From Motilimonas eburnea (GTDB lineage: Bacteria; Pseudomonadota; Gammaproteobacteria; Enterobacterales; CBDFNC01), in the NCBI RefSeq assembly GCF_021295345.1, contig NZ_JAIMJB010000002.1, positions 300,259-364,258 of the forward strand: 64,000 nt of DNA, in the 5' to 3' direction. The notes under the pieces were generated by a model. It searched no databases. It was not told the DNA's origin and saw only the letters and a list, made by a program, of their open reading frames with translations. Below, piece by piece: positions 30,929 through 39,980 of this stretch; position 1 is the stretch's first letter, and each line of letters starts with the position of its first letter. Position numbers and translations under genes: made by a program.

Positions 30929-32118
30929 ATAATTACAGTGACGACGCAAACCAAGTCGATGCACTTGAAAAAGACCGACGTTGGCGTTTAGTGCTGGGCG
31001 CAGAGACCGACAATGGGGCAAGTTTATCCGAGTCTGATCGGCGTTTATCCAGTGCATTAACCGCTGTTTATGGCGGCGAAGATTCACAAAAAGGTCGGGG
31101 GAGCTTATCTCGCTCTGCGCCAAGCGTCGCTGAATGGCTAGGTGATATTCGTGAGTTTTTCCCAGCCAGCGTCATCCAAGTTGTGCAAAAAGATGCTTTT
31201 GATCGTTTAGGGCTAAAACAAATGCTGATGGAGCCTGAGTTTTTGGCCGCCATTGAAGCCGATGTTCATCTGGTTGCCGATCTCGTTAGCCTACGCTCTA
31301 TCATGCCCGAGCAAACCTTAGATACGGCTAGGCAAGTGATTCAAAAAGTGGTTGATGAGTTAATGAAGCGCTTGGAGCAAAAAACCACCGAATCCATTCG
31401 AGGGGCAATGAATAAGTCGAAAAAGACCTTTCGCCCCCGATTTAACGACATCGACTGGCACCGCACCATACACGCCAATTTGCGTCACTACCAACACGAC
31501 TTTAAAACCATAGTCCCAGAAAAGTTAATTGGTTTTATGCGCCAGCAACGCCGTATCACTGACCTTGATGAGGTGATCTTGTGCGTTGACCAATCAGGCT
31601 CCATGGCCACATCTGTGGTCTATAGTTCAATTTTCGCCGCGGTAATGGCTTCTATTCCGGCGGTGAAAACTCAGCTAGTCTGTTTTGACACCACCATTTT
31701 TGATATGACGGAAGAACTCTCCGATCCCGTTAGCGTGTTGTTTGGTGTGCAACTGGGCGGAGGCACGGACATCAACCAAGCCGTTGCCTATTGCGAAAGT
31801 AAAATAGAGCGGCCAAGTAAAACCCACTTAGTGTTGATCACCGACTTGTATGAAGGTGGTAATGCCAGCGAATTAAAAGCCCGCGTGGCTAATTTGACCA
31901 AACAAGACGTCAACGTGATTACCTTGTTAGCATTAAGTGATGACGGTAAGCCCTCATACGACAGCAACATGGCCGCTGAATTTGCTGCCATAGGTAGTCC
32001 TGTATTTGCTTGCACGCCTGATCAATTCCCTGATCTCATGGCCACCGCCCTAAAACGTGAAGACGTATTAGCCTGGGCGGCCGACCAAGACATTAAAACG
32101 GTCAGAGCAGACTTGTGA
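30916..32118 (+). CDS. VWA-domain protein (CoxE-like) partner of MoxR
   Basis: The 400-residue protein starts with TTG inside the end of the DUF5682 gene, which fits translational coupling. The VWA domain fills the C-terminal half with a complete MIDAS: DQSGSMA (Asp near 225), Thr near 284 in LGGGTDINQ, and Asp near 310 in LITDLYEGG. The MIDAS metal site mediates protein binding, and in MoxR-VWA pairs the VWA protein recruits substrate to the ATPase. The N-terminal helical part includes RRWRLVLGAETD. It is the last gene of the cluster. Confidence 0.9.
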   Translation: MATIDNYSDDANQVDALEKDRRWRLVLGAETDNGASLSESDRRLSSALTAVYGGEDSQKGRGSLSRSAPSVAEWLGDIREFFPASVIQVVQKDAFDRLGLKQMLMEPEFLAAIEADVHLVADLVSLRSIMPEQTLDTARQVIQKVVDELMKRLEQKTTESIRGAMNKSKKTFRPRFNDIDWHRTIHANLRHYQHDFKTIVPEKLIGFMRQQRRITDLDEVILCVDQSGSMATSVVYSSIFAAVMASIPAVKTQLVCFDTTIFDMTEELSDPVSVLFGVQLGGGTDINQAVAYCESKIERPSKTHLVLITDLYEGGNASELKARVANLTKQDVNVITLLALSDDGKPSYDSNMAAEFAAIGSPVFACTPDQFPDLMATALKREDVLAWAADQDIKTVRADL

Positions 32119-32170
32119 TTGAGTCATCGCTATTCGGTTGCGCAGCAAGCGCTGCGCTATCGAGCTTAGA

Positions 32171-33169
32171 TTATTGACCGAGCTTGCTCTTTTCTATCAA
32201 TTTGATCAAGCGAACATTTTCCGCTTCCACATCCGTTAATTCCGCGTCGTCGGCCAAGGGGTGATACCAAGGCTTTTTGAGGAAATATTCGTTGAGTTCA
32301 GCCGATTGAAACACAAATCCATGACGGGCAAATATCTCGTTTCGTATCAAGCGTAATTCTTGTTGAGAATACTTCATTAACTCAGCTTGCTCTAACAATC
32401 GAATGTCAGAATCGGGAATTAAATAATCACCTCTAAATTGAATACTTTGCTGAGCTCGCTGTGTGATGTTAGCCTTGTTGGTTCTTGCAACTTCATAGTG
32501 TTGCAATAGCTCAACATTGTATTTTTCAATATCAGATAACACCACTTCTTTTGTTGTTGGCCGATACCAACTGGTTGAATTAAAGTAGAAAGACAGCGGT
32601 TTCGACTTGAATATATAACCATGACGCGCAAAGATTTCATTGCGCGCCAAGTTAAGTTGCTCAATTGACAGCTTATCTATATCAGCATGCTTTAACTTTC
32701 TGCTCCCGCTCATTGCAAGTAGCATTTCAAGATTTGGTTTTTTTTCCCATAAAACCGTAATTGAAAAACCGGGATCGCTGATATCAGCCGATGAATACCT
32801 CAGTTTAAGCCCTTGATACTTTTCTTTTAGATGGTAGTGCCGATCGGCATAAATATGCCCATCGGACACTTCAAAAAACTCACGTCGAGCAAGATCATTC
32901 ACTGATTCTATCGACAGCATTTCTGACATATCGTAATAGTCAAATCCTTGCTCCGTTTTCTGCCCTATCGCCAAGCCATTTAAATGAAATTGCCCTTGGG
33001 GAATATATGTCAAATTCTCGCGATCGATTTGTTTTGCATGCCAAATGTCTTCCTCTGCTCTAATCAGCAACAACGGCTTTGCTCCATTGGCCAAGACGTA
33101 GAATCGATTATGCTCCTCTGGCATAAGTTCACCCGTCATCGCTAATGCAACTAATAATAAATAGAACAT
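32171..33169 (-). CDS. YARHG-domain exported protein with two YARHG repeats
   Basis: Two YARHG motifs are present, RNEIFARHGYIFKS and RNEIFARHGFVFQS, each followed by the W-Y-x-P segment of the domain (TSWYRPTTKEVVLS and KPWYHPLADDAELT). The ATG at 33169 is preferred over the ATG at 33277 because AAGGGA precedes it and the protein then begins with a short hydrophobic stretch (MFYLLLVALAMTG), consistent with export. YARHG domains occur in periplasmic or surface proteins of unknown function. It is convergent with the VWA gene and lies next to the probable left end of the defence island. Confidence 0.8.
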   Translation of the reverse strand: MFYLLLVALAMTGELMPEEHNRFYVLANGAKPLLLIRAEEDIWHAKQIDRENLTYIPQGQFHLNGLAIGQKTEQGFDYYDMSEMLSIESVNDLARREFFEVSDGHIYADRHYHLKEKYQGLKLRYSSADISDPGFSITVLWEKKPNLEMLLAMSGSRKLKHADIDKLSIEQLNLARNEIFARHGYIFKSKPLSFYFNSTSWYRPTTKEVVLSDIEKYNVELLQHYEVARTNKANITQRAQQSIQFRGDYLIPDSDIRLLEQAELMKYSQQELRLIRNEIFARHGFVFQSAELNEYFLKKPWYHPLADDAELTDVEAENVRLIKLIEKSKLGQ

Positions 33170-33555
33170 CTTTAATCCCTTATCACTGGTTAACCTCTGT
33201 CCACATTGACAACAGCAGGATGGAAAACGAAATGCTTTCACAACTATCAATCGTCTTAGGATCTTATATAACCCCAAGGGGATTTATCCTTGCCATAAAG
33301 CAACGTTATGCTATTAACACCGGAAAAAGATTGTTGCCAAAGTGACAGAGCTAGCAATCTAGCGCTTTAAGAAATGAAAATGAGCGTTTTACAGACATAA
33401 AAAAAGACGCCCAAGGACGTCTTTAATCGAGAATGTGGCGGGAGTGAGACAGCACACTTAATCACTTAAATTATTGGTTCAAATAAATATAATTAAAATA
33501 CATATCAATAAGTATTACTCTAAGTATTACTAGATACATCGCATCATGCCAAGGG
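33170..33555. other. Intergenic region, probable left limit of the defence island
   Basis: About 390 bp with no supported gene. It contains the minus-strand terminator at 33399-33424, a TGGCGGGAGT decamer at 33436-33445, and a tandem direct repeat AAGTATTACT at 33510-33519 and 33522-33531. An open frame on the plus strand at 33145-33345 overlaps the YARHG gene start and shows no recognisable product. Base composition becomes more AT-rich from about 33450. Confidence 0.5.
33399..33424 (-). terminator. Rho-independent terminator after the GHKL-DUF3883 gene
   Basis: AAAGACG (33403-33409) and CGTCTTT (33418-33424) form the stem. Read on the minus strand, the hairpin is followed by seven U residues (A-run 33399-33405). 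It lies about 130 bp past the stop of the 1415-residue gene. Confidence 0.8.
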
Positions 33556-36500
33556 TTAGTTCACCACCACTTTGCTAGCATCGTCACCATACGTAGCATT
33601 TGTGCTCACCTCAAACTCTTCTCTATTCTTAGATCTATCCATGTGAACATAGAGAGAGTGTTCAATAGCATCTACATCATTCAAAGGGTTCTGCAAAATA
33701 CTCAAGCTATATTCACCAGATGATGTCTCATAGAGCCGATACAAATAATACTTATTCGCATACTTACTAGCAGCATCCTTTTCATTTCCTCTAAGTTCGA
33801 TGGATGCACCTCGATTTCGTCTGCCCTTTACCTCAATAAATCGATCAACTAAACATAAGTCACGACAATCATTGTTCTTGAAACGGTCACGGTCTTTCTC
33901 AGAGCTAAAGCTTATAACATCACAACCGAGCCCTTCATATCCCATATACTGCCCAACTAACAGTGGATAACGTGGCGGTTCGAAACTCTCTTCTATCTGC
34001 ATGATTTTTTGTTCCGCTATATCTCCATTCACGGGGGTATACGACGTTGAACTTTTCCCTACAGTTGAGCTTCTAGTTTTTTTGACTCGTAGTTTTTGCC
34101 TAACCGGTGACGACTCAGCTTCAGCGTCAACTGATGTTATCTGTATTGGACAGCTATCGTTACCAACGTTACCTACTTTATCCATGGTAGTCGGCACATC
34201 TATATGCTCGTCTGGTACCTTTAACTCCATACCTTTACCTTCCGTAACGTTGGTATGTTTCGGTTCTTCCAGCACTGGAATATCTGGCAAGACAGCATCA
34301 CTACTAATATCCCAATTGTCTGAGCTAGCGTATAGGCTCGTTAGCTCAACATCGGTTACTTCCTCTCCTAAAATTCGACTCAAAAGAGCATGGCGCTCAT
34401 CTTTATGACACCTAAATAATCTTGCGAAATCACTACCATTGGCAATACGAAATAACGAAGCTAATGCCTCACCTATAACGTCTGCTAGCATATCCGAATC
34501 ATGCTTAACTACGGCGTCTGAACCTCTAACATACAAAGTTTCACCATCAATCAACCAGCCCCACTCAGGAAGCTTATGAGAACAATCAACATCTTGAAAT
34601 TGCATTTGGACATGTAAGCTAGAACAGACCTTTAACTTCAGTTTATTTAATTGCCCTATATACTGGGCTTGCCCTGACTGAGACTTACGCATAAACACGA
34701 AAAACGGCTTAACTTGCTGGAAATATATGTTCAGATCAGAATTTGTCGGCGCAGCTGCAAAGTGATCAACTGTCTGTTTGATAGCACTGCGATCTATCGT
34801 CCGAATACCAAAAGCACTCTTAACTTTATCCGCACCTACTCGATTTGGTAGTTCAACTATAGCTAGGCGATCTAACAACTCGGGTGGTAACCCATCCGAA
34901 TCAGTATGATAAAGCTCATCAATGGAGAAGTACTTGAAACTGTCCGCTTTTTTTCCCCACATTTGACCTGATTGAATGAATCTGTTTTTCATTCCTACCT
35001 CTTGGCTACTGGATGAGTCAATAGCGTTCAACATCCAGCGATGTAAGGTTTTAGCTGCGGTAGGAGCTGGTTGAAATTCTGGTAGCGCGAGCAGTTTGCT
35101 ATAAATATCATCCAATGAAAGCTCGGCAACATTTGTTGCGACACCCGACTTGCGCCAAGATTCCACTACGTCTCTCAAATCCATACCATACTCTTTAGCC
35201 TCTAAGTCACTCATTCTTGCAGGCTGTGGGAAGATGGCTTGACTTGAGATGTCAGTGATAACACAGTCTTTTGGTCTCAAGTCCGTGTTATTAGAACCTC
35301 GGATCCATCTAGTATTTTCAAGTTTCCATTGAATATAGCTGCGTACATCACCCCCATATGGACGATAATTTCGATCCCACTCTTTTTTGGCTTCTATAGT
35401 ACCATAACGCTTATCTCTCTTGAGCCAGTGCACAACTCGTTCATCCTGATTTAGCCAAGCGAGAATCGCGGTATATTTTTGGGGCACCAATATGTCGTCA
35501 ATTCCATCCAATGTTACATAGCTAACAAGAGAAAGATTAGCCGACATTAGCTCTTCAGAAGAGTAAAAAAAGTAATCATGACCGAATCTCACTGGGAATC
35601 GAAGCTGCGTGATTACCATATCTAGGTAATGTTCATTACAATCCGTAGATTTTATTTCACGAGGCCACTTAGCAACACCAATCCATTCTAAAAAATCGAC
35701 CCAATCATGATCGCCCCTTAGCTCTATAGAAAGCTGACTTGGTGGTACAACTAGCTTATCAGAGCTGGTGGAGTATAGCTGTTGAGTTATTTTTCCGTTT
35801 AAACCATATCCATCGCCCATGTAGAGGTATTCAGATTTAACTAGTGAACCTGCTTGATTCGGTAGCTCAATACTGGTCTTGTCGGGGAAAGTAGGCCTTT
35901 GCTTTGTCAGCCCTTCAGAATGATAAAAGTCGTAAACAACTCTCAATAACTCACTTTCGATATTCTCAGCTTGCTCAGGGTGCACTTTTTTGTGTTTATT
36001 CGCTTGTGCCCTTAAGTCCTGTATAAGTCGTGCAAAGGAGTACTCTTTAAGCCCAAAATCCTTCAACTTGTTTTGTAAAATACGCACATCTGAAGCATCT
36101 AGTTTTTCGCTTAAACTATCCTGCATTCCAGAGTCTAAAAACCACAGTTTCACCCAATCAGGTAACCCTGTCGGTGCTCCTCCAGTTGGAGAGATATAGA
36201 CCGCTTCCGTATCTGGGACACTTTCGCCAAGAGCATCTAGAAATAGAGAAGGTGTATAAGCGCTATGACTTACATTATTAGATTTTAAACCTACGATTAA
36301 CGCTACCCTTTCGTTCTTGCTTAACCCTTTTAGTGCACAGATTCGCTCTCTAACAACACCACCAGGTAGTTCAACAACTCCAAGTGATCTAAGCCACTTG
36401 AGCTCTACTTCACCTACCGGTACTATATCGTTAAAGCTATCAACTGGTAACCACTCGCTAGCCGCCCCTTCAATAGTAAAGGCTCCGTTCGGTTTTACTG

Positions 36501-37803
36501 TACTACCACAAAGAGTTGGGACTATAGATTTAGATTGACAAGACTCTAGTATCATTGCTTCTAAATCAAACTTATTTAGCGCCTCTGAATAGTATTCTAA
36601 AGGCATAACAACCCGAAAACCTGCGTTACAACCTATAGGGTTGTCTGTGGCACACTCCTCGGCAACCTCAGCTAAGAAAGCTGCTAGTTTTGTAAAGACA
36701 AACTGATTGCTATTACAATTAATCAGATGGTTACGGCTTTGATCTAACTCTAAGGTTGCATGGCAAACAATCGGAAGAGGTAAAATTATTTCGGTTGGAA
36801 AGTAACTAAACAGTGGTGAAGATTTGAGCTCTGAGCTATCTAGGACTTGGGGAACTGCCGCAACCAATTCGTATTTGTACTCACCACTAGAATTCTTATC
36901 AAGCTGCTCAGAATCAACCAAACCGCCCGTTCGAAATAGCCTCCATATCCCGATAGGATCGTCATTGGCTAAAACCATAGCTGCTAAGTCATCGCCACAC
37001 TTTGACCAAATGCGTTCCTCTTCCCCCGGTAAAAGAAACTTAATTTCATCTAGATGATCAACAAACAGAAGCATCTCCGGTCGGAGTGATTTCAACTGCT
37101 GCAACGCTACACTAAACGATTCATTATCTTCAAAAGGAAGACCTATTACTGTCTCGTATCCAACCTCGCGCCAATAACTACATCTTTCTTTAATCGGAAA
37201 AGTTTGAGAGTAAAAAAACTGTTCCAAATCATTTGATTCCGAATAAGCGGGAAAAGGTAAAGTGGGTAAGATTGTTGATGAGGTGACAGCCTGTTCTCTT
37301 TTCACAAGCTCCGCTAGTTCGGAAGAGTGTGCTTTCAACTCTTCTAACTTCTGTTGACTATTTTTATCAGTATAAGCGAGAGCTAAAGCACCACTTAAAA
37401 TAATTGGGTTATTTGTCCAATTTAAAATAGAACGGAAGCCAAGCCCTTTACAGCCAATGAGCTGTCCTTCTCTTAGTCTCTTGGGGCTTAGGTGAGCATT
37501 TTGAAGAGATTTAACCCCTCCAACTGAAAAAGCGATGCCGTTATTAGCAATTAGAATTCCTTCCGGTAGAAGCTCTATGACGACTTTACCTTCAATGCCT
37601 GCTTCTCTTGCTTGGTCAGCCGCATTTTGTAATAACTCGAGGATTTCTCGTCCTTCGTAGTCATTACTTGTTGCGATTTCACTTCTGTAATCACGAATGA
37701 GATTTGATGGTTTTGCAAAGTAGGAGTTCTTAGTTTTCTCCTCCTCAGCGGTCAAAATTTCGAACCATTGCTCGCTTGTTGAGGGTATTAATGTGTCATC
37801 CAT
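33556..37803 (-). CDS. Sacsin-like GHKL ATPase with C-terminal DUF3883 domain
   Basis: The 1415-residue protein has an N-terminal GHKL ATPase of the Hsp90/sacsin type: N-box ILELLQNAADQA, G1-box ILIANNGIAFS, and GCKGLGFRSILN. A long middle region shows no domain I can name. Near the C-terminus, after a Ser/Thr/Lys-rich linker, GYEGLGCDVISFSSEKD and RFIEVKGRR fit DUF3883, a PD-(D/E)XK-like fold often fused to defence ATPases and helicases. It lies 126 bp after the kinase gene, behind a hairpin. Its codons are visibly more AT-rich than those of the upstream operon, so it may be a separately acquired module. Confidence 0.82.
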   Translation of the reverse strand: MDDTLIPSTSEQWFEILTAEEEKTKNSYFAKPSNLIRDYRSEIATSNDYEGREILELLQNAADQAREAGIEGKVVIELLPEGILIANNGIAFSVGGVKSLQNAHLSPKRLREGQLIGCKGLGFRSILNWTNNPIILSGALALAYTDKNSQQKLEELKAHSSELAELVKREQAVTSSTILPTLPFPAYSESNDLEQFFYSQTFPIKERCSYWREVGYETVIGLPFEDNESFSVALQQLKSLRPEMLLFVDHLDEIKFLLPGEEERIWSKCGDDLAAMVLANDDPIGIWRLFRTGGLVDSEQLDKNSSGEYKYELVAAVPQVLDSSELKSSPLFSYFPTEIILPLPIVCHATLELDQSRNHLINCNSNQFVFTKLAAFLAEVAEECATDNPIGCNAGFRVVMPLEYYSEALNKFDLEAMILESCQSKSIVPTLCGSTVKPNGAFTIEGAASEWLPVDSFNDIVPVGEVELKWLRSLGVVELPGGVVRERICALKGLSKNERVALIVGLKSNNVSHSAYTPSLFLDALGESVPDTEAVYISPTGGAPTGLPDWVKLWFLDSGMQDSLSEKLDASDVRILQNKLKDFGLKEYSFARLIQDLRAQANKHKKVHPEQAENIESELLRVVYDFYHSEGLTKQRPTFPDKTSIELPNQAGSLVKSEYLYMGDGYGLNGKITQQLYSTSSDKLVVPPSQLSIELRGDHDWVDFLEWIGVAKWPREIKSTDCNEHYLDMVITQLRFPVRFGHDYFFYSSEELMSANLSLVSYVTLDGIDDILVPQKYTAILAWLNQDERVVHWLKRDKRYGTIEAKKEWDRNYRPYGGDVRSYIQWKLENTRWIRGSNNTDLRPKDCVITDISSQAIFPQPARMSDLEAKEYGMDLRDVVESWRKSGVATNVAELSLDDIYSKLLALPEFQPAPTAAKTLHRWMLNAIDSSSSQEVGMKNRFIQSGQMWGKKADSFKYFSIDELYHTDSDGLPPELLDRLAIVELPNRVGADKVKSAFGIRTIDRSAIKQTVDHFAAAPTNSDLNIYFQQVKPFFVFMRKSQSGQAQYIGQLNKLKLKVCSSLHVQMQFQDVDCSHKLPEWGWLIDGETLYVRGSDAVVKHDSDMLADVIGEALASLFRIANGSDFARLFRCHKDERHALLSRILGEEVTDVELTSLYASSDNWDISSDAVLPDIPVLEEPKHTNVTEGKGMELKVPDEHIDVPTTMDKVGNVGNDSCPIQITSVDAEAESSPVRQKLRVKKTRSSTVGKSSTSYTPVNGDIAEQKIMQIEESFEPPRYPLLVGQYMGYEGLGCDVISFSSEKDRDRFKNNDCRDLCLVDRFIEVKGRRNRGASIELRGNEKDAASKYANKYYLYRLYETSSGEYSLSILQNPLNDVDAIEHSLYVHMDRSKNREEFEVSTNATYGDDASKVVVN

Positions 37804-37836
37804 GATTACTACCTAGAAAAAATAGTTTGCAAAACA

Positions 37837-37852
37837 AGCAGCCAAAGCTGCT
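37837..37852 (-). terminator. Probable terminator between the kinase gene and the GHKL gene
   Basis: AGCAGC and GCTGCT pair around a 4-nt loop. On the minus strand the stem is followed by TTGTTTTGC. It sits in the 126-bp gap, so it could end or attenuate transcription of the eleven-gene operon before the GHKL gene. Confidence 0.45.
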
Positions 37853-37929
37853 GAAAACCTCAAGAATACTGTTTAAATTACAGCCTACCTGTCATCTGTA
37901 ACTTAGTTTAATCAAATCCGTCTGCTATA

Positions 37930-39411
37930 TTACCATTTTCCCAATATTTCATACTGCCGTCGCTTTTGCTGGAGTTTTTCATCGTCTCGGCATACTCTGA
38001 GTGCCGCGCGAAGGTAGCCTGCCGCGGCGTCGTAATTTCTCTCTTGCTCACAAACGAGCACCAGTCGTCTCAACACCATAGAATTCATTGGGTAGGCGCG
38101 GTTTAGCGCTTCTAACTGGCTTCTGGCTTCTGGATAGCGCGTTTGCATTGCTTCAATTGAGGCTTCACACATGCTTAGCTCGAAAGAGATGTCTCCTAAC
38201 TGCTTCGCCGTTGCTAAGAGCTTCTGCGCTTGCTCAAGCTTTCTCAGCTTCATAAACACTTTTACAGCAAGTTCGCGTATATGTGCGCCGACGGAGCCTT
38301 CAATATTCAAAAACCTTTCATCAAGTCCCAGTACTGACTTTTCAAAATCGAACCAGCGTTCTCCACGATAGAGTGCATTAAGCTCTTGAAGCAGGGCGCT
38401 GGGATCTTTCGAGCGGCGAAACTCCGTGTTGGCAAGCGCTGCGGCTTTTTGATATTCCGTTTTCTCTAATGCTTCGACAACGTCGGATGACCAATCACGT
38501 GCAGGCTGAGCGATAGTGGCTTGGTGGAACACGTGAGTTTGTTTATTTTGCTGGATTGAAGCTCGCTTAAAGGCTTCTTTCAGCTCATTGATAGACAGAA
38601 ACCTATCCGCTGGCTCTCGCTGCAAACACTGCAGTATCACACTTTCCAGAGCAGGGCAGATTGTAGAGTTAATTTCACGCGGTTTAGCAAAGGTGTCATG
38701 GCGTAACACCTGTGCTTGAGTATCGTGAGGTAATTTTCCTGTTGTCAGTTGGTATAGCAAGACTCCAAGACTATAAATATCGCCGGCCAAAAGCTGCTCA
38801 AAGTTTCCTATGCGAGATACGCAGTCACAGCACTCGGGTGCCGAGTACAACACCGTTCCTCCGTTCTCCCTCGTTCTCACGTAGATTTCCTCTGGCAATG
38901 CAGAGCTTCCGAAATCTGTCAGTTTTACATGATCACCCTGTCCAATAAGGATGTTGTGTGGCTTTATATCACCATGTGATATTGGGCTCTCCAAGCTGGC
39001 CAGATAGCCCACTGCTTCAAGCACTTGGGAGTAGATGTTAAACAGTCGGTCATAGGTGTTTCCAAAGTGATGTGTCCGACGCTCCAACTTTTGCGCCAGG
39101 CTTTCACTAGGGAAGTACTCCATCTCAATTGCGTACCACTCTTTCTCTGGTGGCACGCGTCCCATATCGTAAATCTGAATGACATTCGGGTGCGGTTCGA
39201 GGCCTATAAGTTCTTTTCCTTCTGCCAAAGAGCGATCTGGAGAAGAGATGTTTTTAGGAATTTTGACAGCAACCACCTCATCATCAGAGAGACGCTGAGC
39301 TCGCCAAACCCAGCCATGAGTGCCATCACCTAAGCAATCAATTAACACATACTTATTGCCAAGTTGCTTGCCGGTTCCCGGTAGAAAGTGAGCGCTAGGA
39401 ACATTCATCAT
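37930..39411 (-). CDS. Ser/Thr protein kinase with C-terminal repeat region
   Basis: The Hanks-type kinase domain fills about residues 15-285. It has the glycine loop GDGTHGWV, the ATP-anchoring Lys in VAVKIPK, catalytic loop HGDIKPHN (Asp near 148), DFG near 166, and SAPE. The last 200 residues are TPR-like helices (for example YPEARSQLEALNRAYPM). There is no transmembrane segment, so it is cytosolic. The HRD Arg is Gly, as in non-RD kinases, which are usually not activated by loop phosphorylation. The ATG at 39411 overlaps the preceding stop as ATGA; an in-frame GTG at 39417 is an alternative. It is the last gene of the eleven-gene operon. Confidence 0.88.
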   Translation of the reverse strand: MMNVPSAHFLPGTGKQLGNKYVLIDCLGDGTHGWVWRAQRLSDDEVVAVKIPKNISSPDRSLAEGKELIGLEPHPNVIQIYDMGRVPPEKEWYAIEMEYFPSESLAQKLERRTHHFGNTYDRLFNIYSQVLEAVGYLASLESPISHGDIKPHNILIGQGDHVKLTDFGSSALPEEIYVRTRENGGTVLYSAPECCDCVSRIGNFEQLLAGDIYSLGVLLYQLTTGKLPHDTQAQVLRHDTFAKPREINSTICPALESVILQCLQREPADRFLSINELKEAFKRASIQQNKQTHVFHQATIAQPARDWSSDVVEALEKTEYQKAAALANTEFRRSKDPSALLQELNALYRGERWFDFEKSVLGLDERFLNIEGSVGAHIRELAVKVFMKLRKLEQAQKLLATAKQLGDISFELSMCEASIEAMQTRYPEARSQLEALNRAYPMNSMVLRRLVLVCEQERNYDAAAGYLRAALRVCRDDEKLQQKRRQYEILGKW

Positions 39412-39980
39412 GACCACCTAAAGTTCATATGTTTTAGACGTAAGAGATCATCAAGCCCGGGAGTTAGAACCATCCTGTGGAGGAGCAGAGATCTCGAAGG
39501 AGGCGTAGGAATTCGCGAACCTTTACGGTTAGTAACGCCTTGGTGATATAAGTGCTCTAGTGCTGAAAAATCTGGTGCAGATACCAATCCAGAGCTCCAG
39601 GCTGACAGTATCAACAGGTCTGGTTGGTGCTCCCAGCGCTGCGAAGCTTCCATCAAGTTGGTAAGCTTCTCCACTAGTTTAGTCTTGCCATTTTCACTGC
39701 CATCGTATCGTTCAAACTCGATTAACACTTTGGGTGTGGCTGTCTCCTTTTCGAACCACACCGAGTCAGAGCGGATGTTATCTCCACTAGCGGCCGGGGC
39801 TGGACTCTCAGCTACAGCCATATAGTCCAGTTCATGTCCCAAGGTGTTCCAAACACTGCAGCCCAAACTATGCATAAACACATCGGAATCCTTGAGGCCA
39901 TGTTGCACAAGGATCGGAAAGGCGGATTCAATAAAGTCGCCTTCCAGCTTGTCTTGGATTTGGTATTGAAGCTTAGTCAC
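39408..39980 (-). CDS. Small protein of the defence operon, possible PD-(D/E)XK fold
   Basis: I do not recognise this 190-residue protein. It contains RSDSVWFEKETATPKVLIEF followed by ERYDG, a D-x(n)-E-x-E pattern within two predicted strands that could be a degenerate PD-(D/E)XK core. That assignment is a guess. The gene overlaps its upstream neighbour (herA-like) by 8 bp and the kinase gene by 4 bp, so it is clearly part of the operon. It could equally be an adaptor linking HerA to the kinase. Confidence 0.55.
   Translation of the reverse strand: MTKLQYQIQDKLEGDFIESAFPILVQHGLKDSDVFMHSLGCSVWNTLGHELDYMAVAESPAPAASGDNIRSDSVWFEKETATPKVLIEFERYDGSENGKTKLVEKLTNLMEASQRWEHQPDLLILSAWSSGLVSAPDFSALEHLYHQGVTNRKGSRIPTPPSRSLLLHRMVLTPGLDDLLRLKHMNFRWS

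Noticed and set aside
33145..33345. 66-residue plus-strand open frame near the island edge
   Set aside because: It overlaps the YARHG gene start in antisense, lacks a convincing ribosome site and resembles nothing I recognise.
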